The notes under the pieces are model-generated. The model was not told the origin of the DNA. It did not search any database and saw nothing but the letters and a program-made list of their open reading frames with translations. The position numbers and the translations under genes were made by a program. DNA of 64,000 nt from Marasmius tenuissimus (lineage: Eukaryota; Basidiomycota; Agaricomycetes; Agaricales; Marasmiaceae): positions 1,550,001-1,614,000 of the forward strand of contig JAQOTA010000069.1 of assembly GCA_029532415.1 (NCBI GenBank), given 5' to 3'. Below are positions 23,890-35,501 of the stretch, piece by piece. The stretch's first letter is position 1, and every line of letters begins with the position of its first letter.

Positions 23890-26800
23890 TTATATCCACA
23901 ATTTTGAGCTACTGACGACCCCTCCATCCTCCCCAATGATGCCCACAACTGATCCCTTCGGCAAATTCGGTACAGGAGGTACAGGGGAAATAGCTCTCCC
24001 TCCTCTCCCCACGCCTGCTCCAGCAAGACCCGCTAGACGATTGTTCACCATCGAGGATTTCATAGGGGCGTGCCCAGGGTTGGGTGACGTCCGTCCGGAA
24101 GATGCCAGATATGTCGAAGGGATAGGCGGTACTGGCTCCCTCTCCCGACCAGACTCATCATACATCCCTCCGATCCTCTCCAAAAACCTATCCCTAACCT
24201 TTCGACTCCGTGACTCGTCCATAAATGACGGTGCTTCGCTATAAATAGTCGATCGAGCATTGTACTCCGAACCTTGCTCGTCGTCCTCGTACATCGTATA
24301 TCGTCCGCTAGCAGAGTAATGACTGTCATCGGATGCTCCTGGACTTGGTGGAACCGGGATTCGTTGTCCTCGCCGTTGTTGCCGTTGAGGCTGATACACA
24401 GGAACATGATCATCCTCCGACTGACTCCGGCTTCTCGTCATCGAAGCTACAGGAGACGGAGACGTGGGTAGCCCATATCTCCGCTGAGCCCTAGCAGCAC
24501 CCCGTGAGTGTCCATCTTCCGAGAACGACTGCCCATACCCTTCCCCATCCTCGTCCTCATCTTCACTCCTGCGCCTTCCCATATGGTTCTTAGAGCGCTT
24601 ACCCAACATTTCAGGCGAGCTCCTCCTATCCAACGCAGGAGCCTCGTATCCGTGACCCGAAAGCGAGTGCCCTCCATCCGAAAACCCTCCTCTCGCACCA
24701 TCTCCGTAATACCGAGCACCATCATCCTCAGGGTCAAAGACCTCCCCTTCGCCACCATACCCTTCATCCTCCTCACCCTCAGAAGGCTCCTCAACATTAA
24801 TCCCAACCTGCGTACTCTGCCTCGGTCGATGTCGTTTCCACCTCCCACTCTCACTTCTCGTAGGAACATGCAACCCCGCCGGTAACGCACGTCTAGCCTC
24901 CGAATCCAAATCTCGTTCTCGGTCTCTCCTCCCACTAAAGGCAACGGCACGCTGCTGCTGCTGCGCCTGCGCATCCCTCCACTCCCGCTCATCGTCCCGT
25001 CTCAGCGGTACCCTCGAACTCGAATGTGAAGTCGAAGTAGTGATCGTATCATCCTCATCGCCTTCTCCCTGTCCGTTCCCGTTCCCGTTCCCGTGCCACC
25101 CATACAGCTCCGCATACCTCCTCACTTTGACTCTCCCCCCGAACCCATCGAGATCCATCGTAGACCGACCCCCACTCTCATTCTCAAATTTGCGAGCTCC
25201 ACCATACGGCGCAGCAGGTTTCGCAGGGAACGGACTCGACCTTCCTCTCATCGGTGAAGTCGAACTCGGACTCGGAGAGTTAGATCTAGATCCAGATGTA
25301 GGTGAAGGAGACGGAGCACGCAAGTGCGATTGCTCTTGCCCTTGTCCTTGTTGCGCAGCGAACACACTCGGCTGTCGCTTCTCCCCCACACCCGTCCCAA
25401 GAGGAACCTCCGGCAACGGACTGCTAGGCGGTGGTGTCGCAGGAGGTGGGATCGTAAACACCTGTGGAGGCGGTGCCGGGTTGAATGTATCTTCGGAAAC
25501 ACGCGTTCTCGTCGTCCCCTTCACGTTGGTAGTCGTAGATGAACTCTCCCGCGCTCTGAGGCTCTCCTCAGAAGCCCTCGTTCGGAGTCGGCGGAGTGTC
25601 GCGAGGGGGTTGTACGATGTCGGTGCTGCGGATGCGGATACGGACGTGGATGGTGGGGAAGAGGTAGCAGCAGCAGAGAAGACAGGCTCAGAAGGACTCG
25701 GTACGATGTAGCTCCCAGACGGAATCGGCGAGGGTGAGGGTGAAGGTGAAGGTGAGGGCATCCCCGGTTGCAACAAGGAAGTCGAAGTCGGGGTTGGATT
25801 ACGGGGAATAACAAGGGTCGACGGGGTTGGTTTGACTTTGGGGTTTGCGTCTACAGACGTCGATGGTTCAGTATATGATAGTTGGATTAGTGAAGATTTC
25901 AACTCACCCGTCGACTGCGCACTGTAATTAGGACTAACGGGAGAATGCGTCAAATCGACCTCCCCACGCCCTCCGTATCCTCCAAGTCCCTTTTCAGAGC
26001 TGGGAACGCGATGCAAGAATAAAGGTCTTTGTCCTCCACTTCCCTTGCCTGAAGGTGTCGCTCTACCGCTTCCAGGTGCCAACGGTGGTGTAGATGCAGG
26101 TGAATACGCCGATGGAGGAGTACTCGTAGGACCAAGCCCGGTAGTGTTGATAGCCGGTGGTACCGGTGAGGCCTGACGAGACAAAGATCCAGGTCCAGGT
26201 CCGGGGAAACATTCCGTGTTATCGGGTAGCTGATCTGTGCTCTCTGGTGTTGTTGCTGCTCCTCATTCTCCTTCTCCTTCCTATCCCCATGCCCCCTCCT
26301 TGATCCAAACCTCGAGAAGAGATTTGTAGGAGCTGACGAGGGACTAGAAACAACAGAAGTCGCGGCAGTACTAGTGCTGGCACTCGTTCCGTGGGATGAA
26401 GTCGAATGGAACGCAGAAGACGAAGCGCTGCTAGAACCATACCCGTGATGCTCGCTACTACTCGTCCCAGACCCAGAATACGCACTATCTCTCATCGAAG
26501 CATCAGAAGCATCTCGTGCAGGATGATACGACGATGGAGCAGCAGCAGCAGCCAATGCCGAATACGATGAAGTAGGAGCGGATGGAGAACCCTGACCTTG
26601 GCCCTGTCCCTGGCTCCGAGGGATCTGGAAATGCACCGCTGGAGCTGGCTTCGTGCTCGTAGGAGACGTTTCGTTAACACTGGCACTCGTGCTAGCGAAA
26701 GCTCTCGACATCGCCGTACTAAAGTCCACCGAATCAGGCCTTCCAAAATCCAAACTCCCGTTTCCTAACGGCCTCTTTTCCTTGTCGGGACTATTTGACC

Positions 26801-27545
26801 GCGTAACAGGGGGCTCCATCAACGCCGCACCCGTGTTCACATTACCCAAAGTCGTAGCAAACCGAGCGGCTATCGGTAACCTGAATTGTGCTTGTGGTGA
26901 TTGTGTTGCACTCGAAGCCGGAAGCGGCGGAGGTGGAGGAATAGGGTCTTTCTCATCCTCATCGGGGACATTGTTTTTCGAACGGTTGGGGAGTTTGAAA
27001 AACCTCGATTTGGACTTTTGCTTGTTCAATGTTTTTTCACTGTAGCACATGCCCAAATTTCATTAATTTTATTGACTTAAGACCCGAATATTGAATGAAT
27101 GAAAAACGCACCCAGAACTGACATAGCCGTCATCTGTCTCGTACCCTGCATCACCTCCTTTCTTTCCAGCGCGGGATTTCGAGCGCTTTCTCAATTTTCC
27201 AGTTCGACTCTTGGATCTCCCGCCGGAGGTTGCATCGGTTTCGTACCCGCCGTTCGCTCTCGCGTCGGTCCTTCCTCTTGCCGTGAGCGTAACCGATGAG
27301 GCTGCGCTGAATATACTCGATTCGCCGTCTCCACCGCTGTTCACGCTCGAGGTCGCCCAAGGCGCAGCAGGCGGGTTAGCAACCCACTGCGGCATCGGGT
27401 GCTGTTGTTCTTGCTGACCGTTGAGAAGGAACGGTGTAAGGTCCGAATGTGGTATCCCAGCTGCTTCTCTCTCCTTTTCTCTCAGTTTTCTCTCCTTCTC
27501 GTGCTTCTTCTTTTGTTTCTTGTCCTCTGATAGGAATGCGTCCAT
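23890..27545 (-). CDS. Large disordered Ser/Pro-rich protein of unknown function
   Basis: Three exons (27545-27112, 27039-26211, 26172-23890) give exactly 1181 residues if a 38-nt intron at 26173-26210 is accepted; without it the frame breaks. The protein starts MDAFLSEDKKQKKKHEKERK with a charged, probably helical segment. It has a basic Arg/Ser/Lys-rich tract near residues 110-140 flanked by two similar motifs (GGYETDATSGG and AGYETDDGYVSSG). Next come long Ser/Pro/Thr tracts, short Gln-rich and Ala-rich runs, a Gly/Asp/Glu-rich acidic section and an Arg-rich region. The end reads PPVPNLPKGSVVGIIGEDGG. No enzyme motif, signal peptide or membrane segment is seen. A scaffold or cytoskeleton-related role is possible but not shown. 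A degraded inverted copy lies at 29410-29950. Confidence 0.7.
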
Positions 27546-29409
27546 TTTCAGCGATATTTGCTATCGCTGTTGCTGTTCTGGTGGTGGTGGTCGTTTGAGA
27601 GAAAGTTTGCGCGTCTTGAACACCCCCAGCTGAGTCTCTTGTGTTCGAGGTCGGTAAGGAATGTGAATATGGTATGATGAGCAAACAAGCAAGGGGGTTG
27701 CGCGCGGCGTGCAGGGCCAAGAGTGAGAGACGACAGGTGTCAAATAGGTCGACCAGCCAGAACCTATGCGAACGAAATTTGAAGATGGAGGTTAAGAATC
27801 AAGAATCGAAAACAATAACAGCAGCTCACGTTGTTGCCCTAATCGAAGCCTGTCAGTGCCCTGGTCGGTCGCTGGTGTGTGTGTGAAAAAAACAGAGGTC
27901 CCTGTCCCAGTCTGGAATAGGGACCTTTTAGTAGAGATAAGAAGCAGAAGGAGTGATGATTTAGGCAAAGAATAGAGCGTCAAGTCGAACTAGGGACGTC
28001 TCGACCTCGCGATTCTTCCAGCCTAGTCTCCAGTCGCGACGGAATAAGAAATGCAGGAGAAGAGTTGAAAGACCCAAAAGCAAAGCTGGCAATTTCCCGT
28101 GACGTAATTTCAACGGCCGGCATAGCAACATATTCGTATCCGGTGACACTGCAAATTCGACTCAGACAAACTCCTAAGTCTAATTTCTCCAGACTCCGTG
28201 CTCATCGTCGAAGTCAAACTATAGCGACTCTGATTTCTCTCATCCCCAGTTCTCCGAATAAGCTTCTTACAGAGGGTTGGAGTCATGATTAACCTTTTTC
28301 ATTCTACAGGCACATATTAACTGTTGCACAGTCAAAGCTCCCTGATATGATATGATACTAGTGTACCTGATATGTATATGATAGATTCTGACCAAGTTCC
28401 AGACTCCAGTCAATTTCGGCGTTCAAACTTCAAGCTTCAAGAAGTAATCAACGTTGACCCAGTTGTTGTTGAACAGCTACAGACAGTTGCCATGCATGAT
28501 CAAATGTATACACGCGGCTTGCCGCAAGTTGGAAGAACTGGACCCCGACCCGACCGAAGAATCATTCAATATTCGTGCCACACCGTTCCTAGGAAGTACT
28601 GGCCCAGGGTAATGATACTAAATAGGTTCACGTCTGTTCACGTAGGCTCACGTCCCGCAAGAACATTCTTCTCCAGACCCCAGAAGAAGGCACATACATT
28701 GTAACATATCCTCTCATAGGCGCGGGTCTATTCATCACCCATAGTCCGTTATATCCGTCCCATGGCGTATCGGAGTAGGCTGGGTAAGGCGTGAATAGCC
28801 ACTGAGTGAGACCTGATACGGGTGTAAGATAGACCCTGTACGACAGAGGCTTCTTGTACGAGGGGTTCGGGTATCTAAGGAGCTAAAGTCCCGTCTAGTC
28901 ATCCCGCCGGAAGTTCTGCGAATAGGTTGAACGAGAAGACCAGCAGCGGATCGGAATTCGGCCAGTGGACTCAGGAGCCGCAACCTCCGAACAACAGCCC
29001 TCCCTGATCGGAGAAGATGAACTCAGTAATTCCTTCGGAAGTTCTGTGCACTCTGGTACGAACGAAAAAGACCAGCGACGGATCGGGGTACGACGGAGGA
29101 CTCACAGTCTCCGAACTATAACTCAGAGAAGGTACAAGACCTGAGATCAACGGGGACTCTATTCTCGTAAGAGGGGAATCCTTTTACCCCTCTCTCATTC
29201 AAACCCTACAATTGCAAGTAACCCGGAATCAGAGAAGAGACGCGGATAAAGCATGGTCCCACATACTTCCGAGGCTTTGTTGAGGATACAACGGCGATCC
29301 CATGATTTGTACATTGCTAAACTTTGTGTTTGTGCTCCCCATACCATGATGTGGCGAAGGAAATCAACGTAGACTCCAGTCCCAAGTAAAACCAGCCCCG
29401 TCGAGTCTT
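27546..29409. other. Gene-free stretch upstream of the Ser/Pro-rich gene
   Basis: This 1.9 kb tract includes the presumed promoter and 5' leader of the minus-strand gene starting at 27545. Short open frames on both strands (for example plus 28372-28704) carry no recognised motif. It contains a diverged tandem repeat at 28907-29126. Confidence 0.4.
28907..29126. repeat. Diverged tandem repeat, two units
   Basis: Units at about 28907-29026 and 29034-29126 share CGGAAGTTCTG at the start, then a GAACGA...GACCAGC...CGGATCGG core, GGACTCA, CTCCGAAC and an AACTCAG end. They differ by small indels. Origin unknown; no coding potential or terminal repeats were seen. Confidence 0.55.
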
Positions 29410-29950
29410 GTTAGTCCCCGTAATCCGATCTCGACCTCTTTGCTGCAACCGGGGATACCCTCGCCTTCACTCTATAAGGAGAACATTCAATTCCTTCTGG
29501 TCTAGACACGGGCGAGAGATGACAACCGCAACCAAATCGGAGTGTGTTCACTGTGCAATTCAACAAGGACTAGGTCAGAGTCAAGGTCAAGAGCAATCGC
29601 ACTTGCGTGCTCTTTCACCTTCACCCCTATCTGGATCTAGCGCTCCGAGTCCGAGTTCACCAATGAGAGAACGATCGAATCCGTTCCCTGCGAAACCCGC
29701 GTTATGGCGGAGCTCGCAAGTTTGAGAATGATGGCGCAAGAGAGTCAAGATAAGGAGATATACGGAGTTATATGAGTAGCATAGGAACGGACAGAGAGAG
29801 TTACCAGCGGCGTTGCACGTTCCTACGAGAAGTGAGTGAGCGGGAGGTGGAAACGACATCGACCGAGGCATCGCACGTATCAATGTCGAGGAACATTCTT
29901 ACGGTGAAGAGGAGGATGATGTGAATGCCACAACTTTGTGGCGAAGGGGT
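29410..29950 (+). pseudogene. Shredded inverted copy of the Ser/Pro-rich gene
   Basis: Blocks on the plus strand match parts of the minus-strand gene at 23890-27545, in the same order but with large internal deletions. About 29413-29466 matches its PRNPTPTSTSLLQPGMPSPS region. About 29569-29740 matches GQGQEQSHLRAPSPSPTSGS through AAPYGGARKFEN. About 29745-29795 matches RVKVRRYAELYG, and about 29800-29930 matches ALPAGLHVPTRSESGRWKRH through NVEEPSEGEED. Frames are broken throughout. In the block at 29745-29795 most differences are G to A or C to T on this strand. No promoter or start is evident; this is a non-functional partial duplicate. Confidence 0.8.
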
Positions 29951-30020
29951 GCGTCAGCAGACATACCTAGATGATTGGAAACACGGTCACAACGGAATCT
30001 GGTACAAGATGCGGCTATTG

Positions 30021-31843
30021 CTACAGTTTCGTCCATGTACAGTGGTTGCTCGGACCAAAGGCGAGATGATAACAAACGGATAAAACATGCGATGAAGACA
30101 GAAATAAAAGATTCTCGAATACACTTTCTTGGCGTTCAGGAGTAATCACATCAGAATCCTTCGCCGCCGCCTTCTCCCTCAGTGGCTGGGAAAGATGAAG
30201 CGGGTACCTCATCCCCTGATCCTTCTCGCACACCCAATCAAAATCCATGAAACGCAGTCCCCTCATATCTCCGTCGTTGGTGGCGGTGATCATCACATTT
30301 ACCCCACTCAAGTCCGGAAAAATGAACCCCCCGTCGTTGAGTTGCACGAGCGCATCGCCGATGGCGGACTTGCTACCTCCAAGGAGAACCCCATTGTTGT
30401 CGTAGAGTTCATACAGCGTCTTCTCAACGACATAGTCCATAACCACCATATGCATGTCGGTCGCATAACAACCCCCTAGCGGTCCATAGTGAATCAAAGT
30501 TGGTGCGAGACCTCGCCCAGCCACGAAACGGTGCGCGTCCGCATTATATCGATGGACAAATTTGACGATAAGCTCGCTTCCTGCCTTCGTCTCTCCTCCG
30601 GACGAGGAAGGTGGCGCATGCAAGTCCACGCTGGAGTGGCTTCTCATGGTCGAACTTGACGGTTCGAGTCTTCTCGGTCTCTTCCTCCTCGACTAGATCA
30701 AAGGAAGAAATCCAGGGACAATAGCGGGGGTGAACGTGTCCTTCCGGGACAGCGGGAGGCTCGAGCTCTCTGTAGTACTTGCGAGGTGAATGCCGGTTCG
30801 CACAGCATGAAGGGTACGTGCAATGCGGAGGATCTGCGCCTCGTTCATCGTGCGGCTGACGGCTAACCATTCGTAAGACGTGAGGCGCTAAATAATGCTC
30901 GCCCACCGAACGATCGTCTCCGGGCTGATCCAAGTTGGTGGCATGGTACAAGAATCGGAGGAAAGTTGTATGCATGAGTTCCATTTGGAGGCCAGTTGTT
31001 GGGATGCATTTCTCAGGCTCGGTTTTAAACCGTCCATCTGTAACAGTTGCTCCGCTGGTAGTCTGTATAGAGTTGTAGGTCCGGGATTGCGCAGATTGAG
31101 AAGGTATGGGTCCATTACGAATGAGTCGAGTAAAGGTTTCGGTTTTTGCCAGAGCGTTAGCATAGTGGCGCAAGAGATAGTCAGACACACACACCTCTGT
31201 CAAGGCCAGCGACAATATCTAGTTCCTTATCCTCTGGAGCCTCTCGCGGGAAACGAGATCTGGCCGTTGCCAGGCGGTCTGGAGGATTGACGGTAAGAAT
31301 AAGGATGGAAGGGACCTCTGTTGTGTCGTCCTGAACTTCGAGAGCGTCCGGGGCTCTGACGAGCCGTGTCACAAAGAGTGGATTTGCAAATCCTTTGAGC
31401 CTCGCGTTTTGTTTGAGTGCTTCTCAAAGATCGTCGCTCGTGAGTTCCAGAGTGGGCTTGAGAGAGGCTGATATACAAGCATTAGACTATGATTGCAGCT
31501 TCAGTCGTCAGCTACGCACCTTGTAAACACTCATGAACTTCCCTTCAGGGCAGTATTTGGACATATGGAACCTCTCCTCCGAGTCCCGCACTTTGTCCTC
31601 GTGTGATATCGTAAAGTTGCCGGCGAATATCTCGAGATGTTCAAGATTAGTCCTGGTCGAAAGTCCTTTGGTAGAAAGATGATTGACTACAACATCTGGG
31701 TCAGCGGGCAGACTCACGGTGGTGGTGGAGGCAAGAGTTAACTCGTGGAAATTCGAAATGAAGCATGAGCCCATTGATTTGTAATAGCTACAAAAGGTTC
31801 GGGCCGGTAATGAGACCGTTTGATCGAAGTTCGAATTCTCCAT
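30021..31843 (-). pseudogene. Fungal kinase-like protein, probably degenerate
   Basis: The C-terminal half resembles the eukaryotic-type kinase-like domain common in Agaricomycetes: ELIVKFVHRYNADAHRFVAG (ATP-site Lys region), MHMVVMDYVVEKTLYELYDN (hinge), DGGFIFPDLSGVNVMI (catalytic-loop position, D-L-x-x-x-N pattern) and RFMDFDWVCEKDQGMRYPL (DFD in place of DFG). Upstream pieces include a first exon starting MENSNFDQTVSLPARTF and a segment FVTRLVRAPDALEVQDD. Several breaks are seen: a TGA near 31418-31424 between SDDL and EALKQNARLKG, where an Arg CGA would fit the frame; a phase conflict at the 31470-31520 intron; and a frame change near 30600-30640. It is probably a pseudogene; undetected introns could explain part of this. 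Confidence 0.5.
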
Positions 31844-32445
31844 CTATTCGTGTTGAAAGTATAATGGTACGTACCTACTTATGGTATACTCATACTGTGT
31901 GTGTTATACATACCGTATGTACATAAAGGAAGAAAGAAATGAACAAATGTCGACCATGATGTAGCTGTATATCCAAAACAAAACAAACATCGACCGAAAG
32001 CGATTCCAAGTCCAACGAACGGTTGTGGATCCATGACTAGTCTAGTGAACGTGAACGCTTGCAGATAACATCGACGACGGCGACGACAAAAAAAGAAAAC
32101 AACAGCCACGAGAACGAAAATAGGAGTGTGGGGGATGTGGAAATGGGGAAAGAAGAGGTGAAAGATGGATAGGTTGACGAATTCCAACATCGTGCCGACG
32201 AATACTTATATTTATAACATTAGAAAAGGGCGACGCGGGATGAAATAACATGGTACAATTATGAGTTTTGCCGTCTGTGTCCATTGCATGCTAGGTGAAA
32301 GGAACGGTGGGGCGACGGGATGGTAGTCTGGGAAATGATTGCGTAGAGACATTGATGCGGAGACAGGAAATGAGATGTTGCCAAGTCGAGAGGGTAGGAA
32401 AGCTGGTGGAGGGTGGAGGGTAGAGGCGGTTAGCGGGCTCTCCGA
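31844..32445. other. Intergenic, cyclin 3' region
   Basis: About 600 nt between the first exon of the kinase-like gene and the stop of the cyclin gene, both on the minus strand. It should contain the cyclin 3' untranslated region and the promoter of the kinase-like gene. No coding motif or repeat is recognised. Confidence 0.4.
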
Positions 32446-34410
32446 TCATGAATCGTGAGTCATCTGAAGCGCCACCATCTCCGCCTCCTCCTGGTCTGCT
32501 TTCAGTTCATCGTCTGCTCGTAATGCCCGAATCTCCGCCTTCATCCCGGGGAGCTCTGCAGCTAAATCGACCTGTGTACCTTCGGTCCATCGTTGCAAAG
32601 CCCATCTCCGCAGATACACGCTGACCTGGAATATGCCCATAAGCTCGAGTAGTCGAGTAATCCTGATGAAGACCACGTACCTTAAGGTAACGCTTGCGAG
32701 CGTACTTCTTGTAGAACGACTCATGCTTGATGGGTTTCAGAATATAGTTCAACATCAAGTTCGCAGTAGGCAAGAGCGCGCTCTCCGCGTATGAAGAGTA
32801 GTGAGCCAAGTTGGGAGTCTATGCAAAGATGTTAGTCAAGTATACGACGAATAAAACAGGAAAGGCTTACCCAAGTCTCATTCCCTATACTCATCCTGGC
32901 CAACCACATTGCCGCAGCCGCCAACAGACTCGGAGGAGTGGCAATGAGCCTCCATTCCAAGCAAGCGATCTCAAGAAGATACTTGGCCAATGTCCGGGCC
33001 TTGACGTTATAATCGTCCGCCTTGCTGACACGACGTAAGAAGTGAACTGGATTGGCGAAGTTCACATTCCAGTCCAGTGTCTTAAGGACGTACTTCTCCG
33101 CGTTGAACACGTCGGTGAGCGTGTAGGATGCCTCTGTCTGGGCTAAGAACTCCTGCGCCGAGGGACATATGATCTCTTCGACCTTGGCGGCAATGAACAT
33201 GCAGGTGACGCCGACAAGCTGCAGACGCGCTAGCGATACAACCCGTGCAGAGAGAAAGCGGTCGATGATGTTGAGGCAGAGGAACAATGTCTCGGGGAGC
33301 AACCGGAACCGCTCTTGCAGTTCAATAAGCCAGTCCGAAAGAATGCCCCTCATAGCCCAGCCGAGGTCCTTCTGGTTCGACATATAGTTGGGATTCGGCA
33401 TCGTCGTCACCTGAGGCAGATGTCAGCCTCCGGAAGATGATATGGTGCAGCGGAACCACTTACCTCGATTTGCCTGAAGTATGTGAAGATGTCGATGACA
33501 TACTCGCTCACCATGAGAGGATCTCCGATGTCGTCCGCGTCCAGGTCGTCCCATTCGTCGCCGTCTGGGTCGGCTTCAGGTTCAGCATCCAAGTCGAGTA
33601 CCTGCTCATCGAATGGATCCTCTTCATCCAATTCCTCCTCTTTAGATGCCACGACTTCCGGAGGGTCCGATGTTCTGGGCTTTTTGAAGACGCGACCCGC
33701 CTCGAGCTCAGCGTCGTCGATGTAAGGCTGTGCTGATCGCATAACACGACGACCTTGTTTGGGAAGATCATGGTCATCAGCGAGTGACTTTCGGATGGTT
33801 AATGAAGGGATAGCAGGTTTGGTAGTGTGGGAGGGTGGGTCAACAGCCATGGCGTTGTCGTCGACTCGCTCGACCTCGTCAGTCTCCTCAACGACCTCGT
33901 CGAGCTCGTCATCTTTGGCGACGACGATCTTACTCCTCGTTGCTTGACGAGTTGATTCGACCGTGCGTTGCAAGGGCTGGCGACTCGTCAGAGTTTTCGA
34001 CCTGTTGATGACCACTCCATCGAACTTTTCCCTCACTTCCTTTCCTTTCCCTTTCCCACCCGCGCCAGTCCGATTGTTCGTTACTAGAGATGTGACCTCT
34101 CCAAGAGCTTCTCGTTTTCGTTTTGCAGCTGGATTCTCCGCTTTGACCTCGCCGTTGACAGCAGTCTTCGCTCGCGAAGCAGCGGTCGTGGTGATAGCTC
34201 GCCCAGTAATACCGTTTGCAGCGGTAGGTATGGAGTTCGATGAGGGAGGTTTCGCGCGATTAATTCGTGAAGGGCGAGCATTGGCGTTTTCGGGATCTTT
34301 TGCTGTACGAGTTGTCGTTCGCAATACGCGACGTGTCTAGAGAACGAGCGAGTCAGCAATGAGAGAAAATGAAGAGAGAATCACAAACTCACAGGAGCAA
34401 CGGTCGACAT
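32446..34410 (-). CDS. B-type mitotic cyclin
   Basis: Five exons (34410-34393, 34336-33464, 33410-32871, 32818-32682, 32625-32446; the fourth junction may be off by 1 nt) give about 582 residues. The basic, disordered N terminus contains REALGEVTSLVTN, a good match to the destruction box of B cyclins (R-x-A-L-G-x-V), read by the anaphase-promoting complex. An acidic stretch (residues about 230-280) precedes the first cyclin box. That box starts with YFRQIE and carries MRGILSDWLIE, KVEEI and LDWNVNFANPVHFLRR. The second box has EIACLEWRLIATPPSLLAAAA and TANLMLNYILKP. Known role: it activates Cdk1 at G2/M. The first intron splits the gene after MSTVAP. Confidence 0.95.
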
Positions 34411-35501
34411 TAAGCTCGATTTCTAAGTGCTCGACAGAAAAGAGGAGGAGATGTGGAACGAAAGGTAGATGGAGGTTGAGAGCAACCTCCGAAGGGGGAA
34501 ATTATTGCACCAATTCTAAACATCACGTGATACTTTAATTGCCACCAACAAGCAGTCGCAAGCAACGCGCCCCACGCCCATCACGTGGTGGCGTCAACGC
34601 GTCATTCACGCACTCCAGGTTCCCACTCCTCCCTCACAGCACGGCCGACTCTTCTGTACCGAGAGGCTTTTCTGATCCAACTCAGCCTAGCTCTACATTA
34701 GATCAAAGCACCCCACAAGCTGCTCACAGGAAAGAGCTCGGCATCTAAACTCCCAGGTACGAGCTTGAAAAATCGACAGAAAATAGTTCTTCAATGCAGG
34801 TTTTCGGGTATTGAAGGACCTGGCTTCGTGATAGGAGAAGCATAGTCTCAAAGTCTCGAGAAAAGAACATCCCAGAACGATCAGCAACTTGAACTCGGGG
34901 TTGTCCATGATGGTTGACGGCATCCTCCTGGAGGCTGGACCTATCCGATAGTACTTTATGGAAGGCGACTCCGAGCACGATAGCCTTCTATTGAGAAAAA
35001 GTCCAGCCTGGAATTCATTGACAGGACTCTCCTGGCCATGTCTTTCAAACCATCGCCCCTTGAGTATCAGTAGAACTGCTGCAGTACTGGCCCGTCTTGG
35101 CATTTCGTTAGCCAACACCTTTTTCAGTCAACTTTCGCTAGAGTATGATACCATCCTGGGATTTCAAGGTCTCCAGGCCTTTTAAGTGCGACAACCTAAT
35201 GGCCGAAATCCCTCGATACCCGCAGCGACTTCATATCCATCCAGACTCAGTCAAAGCGCGACTGTGCCGGGATTTGCTTGTGAATGTAAGCAATACTGCA
35301 ATTGAAACTTGAAAGCCGGGCGCTAAACGATCACTAATATTCCGACCTTTAGGTCACAGGATTGTTACAAAGGATATTGATTGTCTTCTTCTAATCTCCT
35401 ATGGCGACATCGAAGAACATTCTCACATTCCAGTGCTCAGGTATAAAAGATCTTCATCTACGTCTTTCTGAAGCATCTCTACTTTGCTCACCAGCTTTAA
35501 G
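34411..35501. other. Divergent intergenic region, cyclin/AsaB-like
   Basis: Contains the promoters of the minus-strand cyclin and of the plus-strand gene at 35502. Two CACGTG-like sites (CATCACGTGAT near 34523 and CATCACGTGG near 34580) and one ACGCGT are visible upstream of the cyclin. A minus-strand frame of 141 codons (34693-35118) and a plus-strand frame at 34539-34748 have no recognised motif. Confidence 0.4.
34597..34602. promoter_or_regulatory. ACGCGT (MCB-like) element upstream of cyclin
   Basis: The hexamer ACGCGT, the core of the MluI cell-cycle box bound by MBF-type factors in fungi, lies 187 nt upstream of the cyclin start codon. A single hexamer can occur by chance, so the role is inferred from its position by a cell-cycle gene. 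Confidence 0.3.

Noticed and set aside
25040..25711. 223-codon plus-strand frame antisense to the Ser/Pro-rich gene
   Set aside because: It is the shadow of a GC-rich, repetitive coding region on the minus strand.
28860..28880. GGGGTTCGGGTAT resembling a tRNA B box
   Set aside because: No matching A box or acceptor stem could be placed at tRNA spacing.
34693..35118. 141-codon minus-strand frame between cyclin and AsaB-like gene
   Set aside because: No motif, no signal peptide and no splice support; it lies in a probable promoter region.
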